Positions 36,036 to 46,825 of a DNA stretch of 64,000 bases are shown here, one piece after another. The position numbers were made by a program, and so were the translations under genes. Below the pieces are notes generated by a model. It was not told where the DNA came from. It made no database searches and worked only from the letters and a program-made list of their open reading frames with translations. The number at the start of each line of letters is the position of its first letter. Positions within the stretch are counted from its first letter, which is position 1. Source of the DNA: Stachybotrys elegans (Eukaryota > Ascomycota > Sordariomycetes > Hypocreales > Stachybotryaceae); the NCBI GenBank assembly GCA_020746835.1, contig JAGPNK010000026.1, forward strand, positions 62,001-126,000, read 5' to 3'.

Positions 36036-37090
36036 ATTCCGTTTCAGCTCGACAGAGTTGTCGGTGGTTGAGATGAAACGGACTGCAGCTTAGTTTGCAT
36101 CCGCCACGTATGGGTATTTACGGAGGAAAACCACTCTTATTATGGAAATGATTAGCTGCACGTACTCTTGAACGATACCGGTAAATAACCACCCTGGAAA
36201 ATATGTATCTGAACTAACCCACTCGCTTGCAATCCCCACGATGACGTGTGCTTCTAGCTGAGGGTTGTGGGAAAAGTGCCATGGCAATCTGTCATGATAT
36301 GAAAATAATGGGGCTTCTCACTTACCATACCATACACGCAAGTACCGGCTGATATTACCCATCTTCTTTCATCAGATGGGTGGACATTTCCGCCGTCACA
36401 GCCACATTTCTATCAGAGGACGTGCCCATGAACTCCTTACCTTTTCAAAAAGAGACATTCAAGGTACTTGGGTATTTTGCTATGCTACCTCGGTGTCTCA
36501 GAACGGTCAACTTTTCATGGTAATCTTAACCTGGTTGGTCGGGACGGTGCTTACAGTGGGATAAGGCCGCATGCATCAGGCAGCCCCCAAATTCCGTATT
36601 ACTCGGCAGTTCGGAAATGCCACTCTTTCCAGCTATGGCATAACTGAGTCAGCCGATCGACACCAGGGTGCTCTTTGTTCGGAAAGTCAATAATCCCAAT
36701 GCTACCCCATTGCAGGTGACTCTATGCATTGCTTACCTACAGAACCAAGCTACGGAACCAACCATTGAGAAAATGGCCGAGGGGGCTGTGTTCTGGAGCT
36801 TTCGTCTACACCAGCCGATCTACGTACGGCCCCCATGTAGTATTGCATTACGTGGAGTGCGTGCTCGACAGTGGCAAACTTGTCTCTTGAGGCAACCCAC
36901 GCAGCAAGTTCCTTGTTGCACACTTCAGTGCATAGTAAGCATTAAGCAACAACGACCCTGCCCCTCCTTCTCTCATCACGATATCCACACAACACTGGGT
37001 TGAACCCACCCCCCTCGAACTGTTCTTTCTCTAGGAATTTCCCACGGCCACATCTTTGCGCTTCTCAGAACTTCTTCTTTGCCGTTGAAG
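36036..37090. other. Divergent promoter region, PKS / receptor-like gene
   Basis: About 1 kb between the divergently transcribed PKS and Pth11-like genes. No gene supported. A shared regulatory region is possible. Confidence 0.5.
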
Positions 37091-38481
37091 ATGCCTGACT
37101 CAAATGATGATGATAATATCGGCCCTGGGTTTCGTGCCTATATTATCGTGATGCTCACCGTCTCGCTATTAGCTGTCACATTACGATTCTGGTCTCGTTT
37201 CCTCAACAAGGAGCTGGGAAGAAGTCGAGTCCGATTCTGGTGGGACGATTGGGTGGCCCTGGCAGCGACCGTACGTCTTCGGCCATCTTGCTATTGATCG
37301 AGCTTACGCTCCGCGGAAACCCAAAATACTAACACCTATCTAGATTGTCCTAGCAGGGCAACAGGCCGTCCTAATCCGATGGGTCGACATTGGCTTTGGT
37401 CGTCACATATGGACATTGCCCCCGGAAAACATAGCCGAATTTTCAGTCCTGGTGTTTGCATCCTACTTTCTGTACGACACAGCCCTCTTCCTGTCCAAGG
37501 CATCAGCGCTACTCTTTTTCGGTCGAATATTTCCTCACTATACGAATTCGACCCTCTACAATACGGCCTTGTGGACAACACACGCTCTCAACCTCGGTTG
37601 GCTTATAGGAATTGTTTTCGGAACTATATTCTTTTGCAGTCCGGTATCTAGAGGCTGGGACCCGACCGTCCCTGGATCATGTGGCACCAACACAGATTTG
37701 TTCATTGGAAGTGCAGTTCCAAGCGTTGTTATCGATTTCTTTATTCTCCTTTTACCATTGCCCAAGATATGGAACCTCCAGACAAGCAAGAGCACGAAAT
37801 ATGCTGTGTCTGTTGTGTTTGTGTTGGGATATAGGTAAGATTGGCACTTTCATCTTCTGACTTGAACACCTACTTACTGGACACCTAGTGTTATCGTTCT
37901 CTCCATCGGGCGACTGGCTACTGTACTGACAAGTGGCGATGCTTTGGATGCAGATATTACATGTATGTTGCGGTTCCTTCAAAGGACTTTCCGTCAACCT
38001 GATGATAAAAGGCGGTGGTTCTAATGCAGTTTCAGATGAAGCCGTACCAGTATTCTACTGGGCAGGTGCGGAGACCCCCATCACGATACTGGGCATTTGT
38101 CTTCCTGCCATGCTTCCATTGGCCCAGTATGTTGGCAACGAGTTCTTCCAACCATTCGTTCACAAAGTATCATCAATTTTATCGACACGAGGAAGCCATG
38201 CCTCTTTTAGAAGCAGAACGGGCGATTTCGATTCGAATTTGAGCACCAATGGCATTGGACTAACAATTGCTCCTACCATGGTTGCTCGCGGGTCAGAAAG
38301 AACCGATAATCCGCCCACGACGCGTTCCTCTGGCGAAAGCAGCCGACGTATGCTAATGCAACCGAATTCTTTCTTTGCACATGTCCTCAGCCATGACAGC
38401 CACGATCCTGAACGGGTCATACCTCCAGAGCGATCTATCCGTGTTGACAAGGATATTACGGTTAAGCGAAGTGCGAACTGA
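37091..38481 (+). CDS. Second Pth11/rhodopsin-like membrane protein
   Basis: Four exons (37091-37270, 37344-37834, 37889-37962, 38036-38481; introns 73, 54 and 73 nt) give 396 aa. It has the same family architecture as the protein at 19.1 kb but is clearly divergent from it. Features are LRFWSRFLNKELG after helix 1, WWDDWVALAATIVLAG, LSKASALLFFGRIFP, FFCSPVSRGWDP, helices ending near ETPITILGICLPAMLPLAQ, and a long Ser/Arg-rich cytosolic tail. It is divergent from the PKS across about 1 kb. Several fungal secondary-metabolite loci carry such proteins, but whether it belongs to the cluster is inference. It could sense a ligand or act as a membrane enzyme. Confidence 0.85.
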
Positions 38482-38992
38482 ATGCGGAGGGAAAGCTGAT
38501 GCCTAAATCTCTTGCTGTCATATAGTCTTAGTTTTGTAAGCCGGCACAGAACGCTTTTTACATCGGCTGCAGTGGGGAGGCATTTGTGTCAAAGTAATTA
38601 GTTTTCACGGTTGGACAAGGGCTTACGTTTGCTGTACAGCATTGTGATATGTTTAGGCTACTCGCACGCAGCTTTATGTGGGATTTCCCGTTCGTGTGCC
38701 CCAATGGGATACAGATCAGCGACTTCGAGGAGGCTCCCCCTGACGACAAAGACGGTATCAAATCAATCTGTGCCTCTATACCAGCCAAGAACTCGCGTCT
38801 TATTCCACCTGCAGCCCTGATTGACAATCATTGAGGATAAAGAGCCAAAAATATAGGAACACTCTTTTCCAGTAGTGTAAGATGAGATGAAATGTAAATC
38901 GCCGGAGGGAGGACTGGGAGGCGAAATTGATACCATAAAATATCAAGCAATGAACGCCAACTAATGAAAACGTGAATGAATCAATAAGTCCG
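38482..38992. other. Convergent intergenic region with repeat copy A
   Basis: 511 bp between converging genes. It contains copy A of the dispersed repeat and otherwise looks like 3' untranslated sequence. Confidence 0.6.
38676..38770 (+). repeat. Dispersed ~90-bp repeat, copy A
   Basis: About 95 bp nearly identical to copy E. It begins ATGTGGGATTTCCCGTTCG, has the core CAGCGACTTCGAGGAGG and ends near ATCAAATCAATC. It stays open in one frame (starts MWDFPFVCPNGIQ). Differences from copy E are mostly transitions. Confidence 0.85.
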
Positions 38993-39660
38993 TCATCCCC
39001 ATCGACTGTCATGCCCATTGACCTGAACCAGTTTTGCAATCCACAAGTATCCGCCAACTATATTAGTAACTGCGACCACCTGGCTCTTGTCCATGTTTGA
39101 ACTGATGTCGTCGAATACCGCATCACTTATGGGTCCCGTATCTGTGCTAAGAACACGACCGAGGCGATAAGCTGCGGATTCTTCACTGGTTAGTCCTTGT
39201 GGCTCCTTTCCTGCCATAGCATCATCTATCTGCTGATCAGAGAACCCTAACTTTTGTCCCACAATCCGATGGCAATAAACTATATAGGGAAGATGAAATA
39301 CGGAGCACAATGCCATAATGGCAAGTCCCCTGTTGCGCGGTTTTATATGTTCAGGGCTGTAGCATGTCTTTGACATGGTGAAGAATGCCTTGGCCATCTC
39401 AGGAGTGTAACTGGGGGTAACATACCGTGACCGCAACGGTTAGCCAAAGAGTAGCGCTCGCAACGAATGGGGAGGTAACCAGAAATAAAAAAGTCCCAGA
39501 ACACATACCTAAAAGCAGCGTAAGGCCCCAACATTGTGTCTCCATCTTCTTGCAATATTGGGAATGCAGGAGGGCCGTTATGGATCTCTGTCAGGATTGA
39601 CGCTATCATCTTGTGAATCTCTGGATCGGGCGCCTGCATCAGTGGAAAGCGGGATGCCAT
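38993..39660 (-). CDS. Carboxymuconolactone decarboxylase-like (AhpD-fold) protein
   Basis: Two exons (39660-39509 and 39410-38993; 98-nt intron with GTATGT donor) give 189 aa. After splicing, the protein reads ...MLGPYAAFSYTPEMAKAFF, the fungal CMD-like pattern, followed by the helix pair PRNRGLAIMALCSVFHLPYIVYCH and KLGFSDQQIDDAMAG. The CxxC thiol pair of true AhpD peroxidases is absent, so a decarboxylase, cyclase or isomerase-type role is more likely. Small CMD-like proteins occur in several fungal polyketide clusters as ring-forming or decarboxylating tailoring enzymes. Its position between the receptor and the FAD monooxygenase fits cluster membership. Confidence 0.8.
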
Positions 39661-40010
39661 TTTGCTTCAGAAGTCCTGGTGTTTAGTTTGCTGCCGTATT
39701 CCTCTGCGGAGTAATTGTGTTGTATTGTTCTCCGGAGAAGGAGGGTCCATACCAAGGCTTTATAGTGGCATGTGGGCAGTGTTGATCCTTGAGCTGCAGA
39801 TCAAAGATAATAGAGACTCATGGCATTGGTTGTCCAATCAAGTAAGTGCCGAGCTTACGTGATATGCAAGCCACTTCTAAATCGAGTGTCTTGGTTCAAG
39901 TTACTTGATAAGCTCCTAAGCTCTCTTGCCAGATGCTCATCTCAGTTATTCAGCTCAGCTTCTACATCCCGTCGTTCCTCAGCCTATGAAGTCAAGCAAA
40001 GACTCTTCTA
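39661..40010. other. Divergent promoter, CMD-like / FAD monooxygenase
   Basis: 350 bp between head-to-head genes, suggesting co-regulation. No motif assigned. Confidence 0.5.
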
Positions 40011-41364
40011 ATGGATCCTCCTACGCAAAAGCATTCCCGGGTGGTGATTGTGAGTCAAACAACAAGTTGAGATTATGCTATTAACATCTTTGTTGGTAGG
40101 TTGGTGGTTCCTTGGCTGGGCTTATGTGTGCCATTGTGCTTAAAAAGGCTGGATACCATGTCCAGGTACTGGAACAAGACGACGACCAGCGTCGCAGCCA
40201 TATGGCTGGTATTGGGCTTGGTCCCGTCGGCGCCCGATTCTTGAGTCAGTATGCCAGACTTGAGAGTGTTTTCACGCACACAACAAACGGTGTCCATCTG
40301 CTCAAGGGGGATGGGTCTATGAAGCTACTGGCTCAAGGCCGTAGAGAAATCACCAGCTGGGATACGCTGTATTTGTGCTTCCGTTCCGTCTTTGACGGCT
40401 TCCGAAGCCCTCTGTACCCCCAGCCCCCCACCCAGCAGACGATACCGGAGGGACGGCCACCTACTCTTCCAATACAAAAGTCATCAAGATAGAGTCCAGC
40501 GGGGCTTCTGGTTCTGGGCTCGTGGTCTTCGCACAGGACACTACCACCAAGAAGGAATACTGCATACCTGCCGCCATGATCATTGGCGCCGATGGGCCCG
40601 ATTCGGTCGTTAGAGCTAGGTATCTACCCGAAGTCCGTCGGCATTATGCCGGATACGTCGCATGGAGAGGCACTATCCCTGAAAATGAAGTATCCGCCGA
40701 TACATTCAAGATGTTCGAGTCATCGGTCGTTGCGCATACGATGAAGAAGCAGCACTGTATCGTTTACAGTATTCCTGGTGCCGACGGCTCTCTGGAGCCG
40801 GGCAGGAGATTTCTGAACTTCCTTTGGTACACCAATGAAAGCCCCGAGGCTCTTGAAGATATTCTAGTGGATAACGAGGGCCGCCGCCGTCACAACATTG
40901 TTCCTGCCACCTACGTCCGCGAGGAAGTCTGGGCCGCACGCCTGGAGGAGGCAAGGAGCATGTGTCTACCTAAAGCGGTCTTGGAGGTGATGGGGATGAT
41001 CCGACACCCCTTTATCCAAGTTATCACCGACTTCTGTTCGCCCTGCGCCATGTTTGAGGGTGGCAAAGCACTTCTAGTGGGGGATGCAGTGTCGCTTTTC
41101 CGCCCCCATGCAGCAATGGGGGGTGCGCAAGCAGCTTATCATGCACTCCTGCTGGAGCAATACCTCTGTGGCGAGATATCATTGGAAGGCTGGCATGACA
41201 GAGTAACCCAGTTCTCGTACTCGTTTTGGCTGCAGAGTGTGTGGTGGGGAGAGTTTTACCAGGGCACCTTCAGGACTGCGCTGCTGTCAGGGTTGAGATA
41301 CTGGCTCCACTGTGGTAGGCGTTGGCTGGCCCAGCTGTGGGCTCGTAAGGCTGCAGATGTGTAG
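40011..41364 (+). CDS. FAD-dependent monooxygenase, apparent frameshift
   Basis: Exon 1 is 40011-40049 (13 codons); a 50-nt intron ends at 40099 and joins RVVIVGGSLAGLMCAIVLKKAG, the FAD-binding Rossmann motif. Later motifs are CFRSVFDG, GADGPDS (the DG motif) and GDAVSLFRPHAAMGGAQAA. The family is the group A flavin monooxygenases (salicylate/dihydroxypyridine hydroxylase-like). The frame of the first part (to about 40440) does not match the second part (from about 40460), and both sides are conserved. The gap falls in a C-rich tract (runs of 5, 6 and 3 C between 40417 and 40433). Either one base is wrong or lost, or an unconvincing 86-nt intron (40414-40499) is used. The function would be hydroxylation or Baeyer-Villiger-like tailoring. 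Confidence 0.75.
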
Positions 41365-41967
41365 GATTCGGCAATTGAAAAACTGGAGTCGGCGCTGGCT
41401 GACGGACAGGCATGAGACTGACGCGTATACGCACACATCATGTCCAGGACGCTATGTCCGAGTGCTACCCAAGCCCTCCTGTAAGCACGCCACGGCCCGT
41501 GAATTTCCCCATGTAGATAGATCTACCTGTAAGATTCGTGGTACCTCTATCTACCTTCGGGGACTTCCTCGCAACATCTTGCTCAGCCCACCATTGATGT
41601 TGCAGGCGTAATAGGAAGCGGAAGCACGGGTCTTATTACGCCCCCAATCATACCTACTAGTGCCGCAATGTTATTACATTGCTTTGGTACGCCAACAAGC
41701 AAATGACGTACAGTAATACCAATGTCCATCAAATGAGTTGGGGGCTGCCAGGGAATGTGATTCTTAGCCGAGGCTCAGTGGAATGCGAATGCCCCTCTCT
41801 CCGTTGGTTCTTCCCTTTGCTCGCTCTGTACCAATCTCACAAACACTCTCCCTCCCAAGATCCATAAATTGATCGATAGTCCTTGTCAACCAGAACTCTT
41901 TCTCGTTGTTCTTTCGACAGCTACTATAATCAAGTTGTATCAAGATCGATCCATCCAAAGTGTCGCA
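41365..41967. other. Intergenic, GMC promoter
   Basis: 603 bp. No gene supported. CT-rich leader sequence precedes the GMC start codon at 41968. Confidence 0.5.
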
Positions 41968-43981
41968 ATGCCATTATACGTCAATTTACCGCAAAATCAC
42001 GATGAGTTTGACGTAGTTATTGCAGGTGGTGAGTGACATATCATGACAGACGTAGAGTCGCACCGCATTTTGGGCCGCGACGAGCTAACATGAGCCATTT
42101 GATTGACGTGATTACTAGGAGGCACATCGGGATGCATCATTGCGGCAAGACTGGCAGATGCAGACCCCAATCTTTCCATCCTCGTCATCGAGGCAGGGTT
42201 GAACAATGTCGGAGAGGCCACACTCACACATCCAGCGTTCTGGATTTCTCAAATCATACCAAGCTCTCAGTTTACCCTTTTCTACCAAGGAGCGCCGTCC
42301 AAGTTCTTGTCTGGGAGAGGCCCAGTTGTGCCTGCTGGCAACACCCTCGGTGGCGGTTCATCCATCAACCTGATGCAGTACAGCCGTGGCCAACGGTGTG
42401 ACTATGATAATTGGAAAACACCCGGCTGGTCGGCTGATGACATACTGCCGTATATGAAGAAGGTACATATCCATTCTAACTCCCCCAGATTACTCCTATT
42501 ACACTCTCAGCCCACGATTACTTACATGCCCTTCAGCTGGAAACCTACTCAGGACCTGATCCACGTCAAGTTCATGGTCACGATGGGCCCATCCATGTTT
42601 CGGGAGGCACTTTTCGATGCGAGCGGTTTTCCAAAGACCTCCTTGACTCCCTGGGTAAGGCTGGGTGGCCAGAGACTGAGGATCTGAACACCATGGACAC
42701 GGTGAATCGATCGATGCGTGCGATGCGTTATGTGGATGAACAGGGAAACAGACAAGACACCGCCACCAAGTACCTGCATCCTCGACTAGATGAGAAGCAC
42801 CCAAACCTTCACGTGGTAGTTCGGTCGCGTGTCGATCGGATTCTCTTTAATGAGGACAAGAAGGCTGTTGCAGTAGTCTATCAACCCGAGTCTAGTCCTG
42901 AGTCTGCCCCGGCCCGGACCGTCAAAGCTCGCAAGACTGTTGTCCTTACTGCTGGCGCCATGGGTAGCCCCCTCATCTTGGAGCGTTCTGGTGTCGGTAA
43001 TCCAGATATTATCAAGCGCTCCGGGATCGAACTGGTTGCCGATCTACCCGCTGTGGGCGAGAACTATGATGATCACCACATGATGATCTACGCGTACAAG
43101 TCTAACCTGGAACCCAACGAAACTCTTGATGGAGTCATCTCAGGTCGCTCAAAGCCTGCCGATATGATTGCCAACAAGGACAAGCTGTTGGGTTGGAATG
43201 GAGTCGATGTGCAGGCCAAGGTCAGACCATCGGACGAGGATGTGGCCTCTCTTGGCCCGCAGTTCCAGGCCGCATGGGAGAAGGATTTCAAGCCTCAGCC
43301 TGAGAAACCTCTAATGCTGCTAGCTTCGACTATTTGGTAAGTCGAGTTGACAATTCCTATGCCATCTACAGATCAGTAGCTGAAAGCCGTAGCTTCCCGG
43401 GAGACCCCACAGGACAGCCTGAGGGCCAGTACTTTGGCATGGTGTCCTTCACTGTGCACCCGTTCTCGCGGGGCCATATTCACATCCGCAGCTCAGACTT
43501 GTACAGCACCCCTGAATTTGACCCCGGTTTTTTCTCGGACGATGGCTTTGATATTGAGAGCCATCTGTGGATGTACAAGAAGCAGCGCGAGATCACTCGG
43601 CGTATGGGTGTGTTCCAGGGTGAAGTTGCATCGTGGCACCCCCAATTTCCACCCGGCTCGAAGGCGGCTTGCCTTGAGACACCCGATGGCACAGAAACTG
43701 CCAACATTGAGTACTCAGCGGAAGATGACGAGGCGATTCTCCAGTGGCTGCGAGGGCATGTGGACACGACATGGCATTCTATGGGAACATGCAGAATGGC
43801 ACCGGTGAATGAGGGAGGAGTTGTTGATTCACGGCTGAACGTACATGGCGTTCAGGGATTGAAGGTTGCTGATATGGGCATACCCCCCAGCAATGTTGCG
43901 GCCAACACTAACAACACTGCAATGGTTATTGGAGAGAAGGCTGCGGATATTCTCATCCAAGATTTGGGGCTTTCTACATAA
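41968..43981 (+). CDS. GMC oxidoreductase, alcohol-oxidase type
   Basis: Four exons (41968-42028, 42119-42462, 42537-43336, 43393-43981; introns 90, 74 and 56 nt) give 597 aa. There is no signal peptide, so it is intracellular, unlike the GMC protein at 21.5 kb. Motifs are DVVIAGGGTSGCIIAARLAD (FAD), GNTLGGGSSINLMQYSRG, LTAGAMGSPLILERSGVG and the catalytic region WHSMGTCRMAP with His. The C-terminus contains NVAANTNNTAMVIGEKAADIL. The pattern is that of the methanol/alcohol oxidase branch of fungal GMC enzymes, which in polyketide clusters oxidise primary alcohols to aldehydes. It is co-directional with and downstream of the FAD monooxygenase. Confidence 0.9.
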
Positions 43982-44061
43982 TGCTATATAGTCTGGACTC
44001 GCTACCAAGAACGCCAGTCAATATACTGCATGTTGTCGTGTATATGACGAAATATCATGTT

Positions 44062-44150
44062 TTGATCTGATATCGTCTTTATCGTCAGAGTGGGCCTCGA
44101 AGTCGCTGGTCTGTATCCTATTGGGGCACCCGAACGGGACATCCCACATG
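44062..44150 (-). repeat. Dispersed ~90-bp repeat, copy B
   Basis: Inverted relative to copies A and E. Read on the minus strand it has CATGTGGGATGTCCCGTTCGG, then a core ACCAGCGACTTCGAG and ends near GATATCAGATCAA. It lacks a few bases after the core. It lies about 80 bp past the GMC stop codon. Confidence 0.8.
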
Positions 44151-44201
44151 CAACTGACAAGGCATGTTGCACCCCATTGAATATGTACTTGCTGTCGCGG
44201 T

Positions 44202-44225
44202 GTCAGGGTCAGAGTCAGCGTCAGG
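44202..44225 (+). repeat. Hexamer tandem repeat GTCAGN x4
   Basis: Four perfect-phase hexamers, GTCAGG, GTCAGA, GTCAGC and GTCAGG. Simple low-complexity array in intergenic DNA. Confidence 0.85.
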
Positions 44226-44289
44226 GGCCAGTTGGAAATGAGGAAGTAGAACCGTGTCATGTCAAGCACTACGACCGGCTCTTTCCACC

Positions 44290-44410
44290 AGATTGCGGCG
44301 TGGACATTTCTGCCGTCAACCACGCGGATGAAACACCTCTGCATCTTATCGCCAGGCGTGGATGGCAATGTTGCGAACTAGCAGCCCGCTGCAGAGGTAA
44401 GAGGTACATA
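44290..44410 (+). pseudogene. Ankyrin-repeat-like fragment
   Basis: On the plus strand one frame reads ISAVNHADETPLHLIARRG, which matches the ankyrin consensus (D/N-x-x-G/A-x-TPLHLAA-x-x-G) for about one repeat, with Ile in place of one Ala. No other repeats, start codon or introns support a complete gene around it. It is best read as the remnant of an ankyrin-repeat protein gene, possibly brought in or broken by rearrangement next to repeat copy B. Confidence 0.4.
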
Positions 44411-44501
44411 AGGTCTTGCCATCGCCCCCGAATGCTCTCATATATAATAATTGCTAAGTAGAGTGGTATTCATGAGTATTTTTATACTGCTAGCATAGAA
44501 G

Positions 44502-46074
44502 CTATACTTCGATGTTCAATAAATCCTCCCCTTCTACCCCCTTTCGTCTCTGAACTTGAAGTTGCACAGTAGGATCTACCATAGTATAGAAACCAATCTT
44601 CATGAGTTTTGGATCACAACCATCACTTAGCCGAATATCGTACTTAAGCAGTATATGAGTAAGTGCAAGCTTGAGCTCATTGTTTGCAAAGAACCGCCCT
44701 GGACAGATATGGCGGCCGCCACCAAAGACGTTGTAATTAGCGCTTGACTGAACAAATTGGCTAGATGTGTCTCCTGCCTCGCGTTTGCGGAGGAACCGAT
44801 AGCCGTCGAATTGGTCTGGGTTAGAATAGACAGCGGGGTTCCAAAGGTCAGTAGAGTCAACCATAAGGTGGGAGCCACGAGGGATGATCTGTCCGTTGGG
44901 CAAAGCAGTATCTTTAGAGGCAATGCGTTCAAGAGCAACTGATATGCTAATGTTAGAACAATGGCTCAAAGACAGTGGTGGGAGAAAGCCGCATACCAGT
45001 AGGACTTGAAAGCCTTTGTGCCTCCTTCATGACACTATCCAAGAGGGCCATATTCACCAGAGCCGAGATAGTCAAGCCGTGTGCTGTAACTTGCTCAGTT
45101 ACTTCTTTCCTAAGAGGCTTGATAATGTCCTGGTTCCTGGCAATCTCAATGAGAGTTTGTCGAAACGCCTCCGAGGTGGTAAACAAAGCAGCCATGGCGA
45201 GGGAAAGCTGGATGTCGCCCGCCTGAGCCTTTGCGTTGGCTGCCTGTGACCATGTGAGGGCATCGTCGTACACTGGACCCGGGCTGCCTTCAAGCTCGAC
45301 CTTCACAGCTTCCTGCTGCCTCTTGATGATAACCTCGTTCATAATGGTACGAGCACGAGGAACGAGCTTGCGGCAGGTGGTCGGAGCAGGGAGGAACCAC
45401 TGCACGATGGACCTTGACCATGGGGGGTATGCCCGAAGTTGGTTAACAGCTGTAAAGAAGGACACCACATAGGTTTGAACAAGCTCAAGCCACTCTGGGT
45501 CATTTGCCTTCTCTGGTCCGACAAAGACAGAGGAGGCAGCTCGGGCGATAATGCCGGTAGTGTCCTTGTGCCAATCGATTTCATGCCAAGTATCCTTTTC
45601 TCCCCAGAGGTCGCTCAGTCCGTTGGAGAGGCTCGAGTTCATGGTTGCAATTGTGCTGGGATTTTGGCTCAGCTTGGTACGAATCATCGTCTTGAGAACC
45701 TCATCTTCTGAGAGGAGTGTAGTCAGGGCCTCAAACCCAGGGTATCCGGCCAGAAAGTCTTCCTTGACAACCTCCCCGTGGTCAAGGTCCTTGTTGGATT
45801 TGACCCAGCTGGCAAGAGATGCGGGGACAACAATCTTGACTCCGTAGGGGATTGCAATAGTGATAGGGCCGCTGTGCCGGGTTAAGCCCTCAGTGATGAT
45901 TTTGCCGGCAGCGTGCTGGAGGGCATGGCTGGCTTTCTTGCCAAAAGGGTCATTCGGGTGTTTATTGACAAATGGAAACGGGGATCGGTTCTTCGGACGT
46001 AAAAGGTATACCCCTGCGAGGACAGCAAGCACCGTCCAGATACGGACGTCGAAGGGTAGGAAGTAGTGTAGCAT
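44502..46074 (-). CDS. Cytochrome P450 monooxygenase
   Basis: Two exons (46074-44997 and 44938-44502; 58-nt intron with CTAAC branch) give 504 aa. A membrane anchor lies at residues about 10-25 (IWTVLAVLAGVYLL). K-helix ExxR is seen as EAQR, just before the intron. The heme-binding loop FGGGRHICPGRFFANNEL carries the axial Cys. The N-terminal region (KHPNDPFGKKASHALQHAAGK) and the late motif PNGQIIPRGSHLMVDS resemble fungal P450s that modify polyketides or terpenoids. It should be ER-bound and need NADPH-P450 reductase. It is convergent with the GMC oxidase and marks the likely right edge of the polyketide cluster. Confidence 0.93.
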
Positions 46075-46302
46075 TGTTCAATGTTGACCAGGATACTGAT
46101 GTGTTTTTTTTCTTTACCAGTAAGGAATTGAATATGATGGCGGGTTCTCCTCAGCTTCTTTTTCGGTAAGATAGGATTGCCTGTCCTTTATAGTAATTTT
46201 GATGTTTGTGTAGTAAACTCCTGCTCAGGATTAAGGGCTAGGAATCTTAGGAGCAGAGCAGCTGGTGATGATGAAGAATGAATCATCGCCGCCGTGGAGC
46301 CA

Positions 46303-46597
46303 CTATAATTTCTTTCTTCTTTGGTAGCACCAGTCGTAGTTGTCAGCCCATGGGCTTGAGCACGCAGATTGTAAATGCGGGGACATGACGGTAGCCTTTT
46401 CGGGCTCGCCGCGTTTTAGGATCAAGATAGTAGAATATCGTGTGTTGCAGCCCTTCTCGTACGTTGCGGCCACCTTGGCTGCGTCACTCGCCGAAGCCTT
46501 CTCCAGCTCTGATCGAGTCACCAGGCAGAGGCCTTCTCGGACGCCTGACGTCACGGCGGCATCGCGATGGAAGCTCCTGACTCATGGCGGTGGCTAG
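46303..46597 (-). pseudogene. Orphan coding-like segment, possible last exon of a lost gene
   Basis: The minus strand has a GC-rich stretch with coding-like third positions, unlike its AT-rich surroundings. It reads through about 90 codons (including LEKASASDAAKVAATYEKG and a Cys-bearing tail SACSSPWADNYDWCYQ) to a TAG. No in-frame ATG starts it. A GCTAAT...TTTTCTAG or ...GTCAG acceptor lies just upstream near 46591-46603, so it could be a terminal exon. The upstream exon is not found; repeat copy C lies where it would be. No family recognised. Could be a small secreted-protein remnant. Confidence 0.35.
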
Positions 46598-46670
46598 AAA
46601 ATGTTAACATTAGCATTGCTGTACTTGCAAGCTTTTCTCAACTTGATTTTCTTGCCAAGCGTTATCTATT

Positions 46671-46752
46671 GATTTGATATTGTCATTATCATTATAGGGG
46701 GCCTCCTCGAAGTCGCTGGTCTGTATGGGCACACGAACAGGAAATCCCACGT
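46671..46752 (-). repeat. Dispersed ~90-bp repeat, copy C
   Basis: Inverted orientation. Read on the minus strand it has GTGGGATTTCCTGTTCGTG, lacks the CCAATGGG bases, and keeps the core ACCAGCGACTTCGAGGAGG. It ends in ATCAATAGATAAC, which it shares with copy E. Confidence 0.8.
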
Positions 46753-46825
46753 CGAGGGATGGTCATTACTGATTTAACATCCATAAGAACACTGGAAAGA
46801 AGCAAACAGACGTTTTTATGAATGC

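Larger units (their letters stand above)
43982..44501. other. Convergent intergenic region with repeat copy B and ankyrin-like fragment
   Basis: 520 bp between the converging GMC and P450 genes. It holds repeat copy B, a hexamer tandem array and an ankyrin-like coding fragment, each listed separately. No complete gene. Confidence 0.6.
46075..46825. other. Intergenic between P450 and HET genes
   Basis: 751 bp. It holds the P450 promoter, an orphan coding-like segment (46303-46597) and repeat copy C. No complete gene. Confidence 0.5.

Noticed and set aside
44090..44461. 123-codon plus-strand frame as a complete gene
   Set aside because: It runs through repeat copy B and a simple hexamer array. 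Only the short ankyrin-like portion is meaningful, so it is reported as a fragment.
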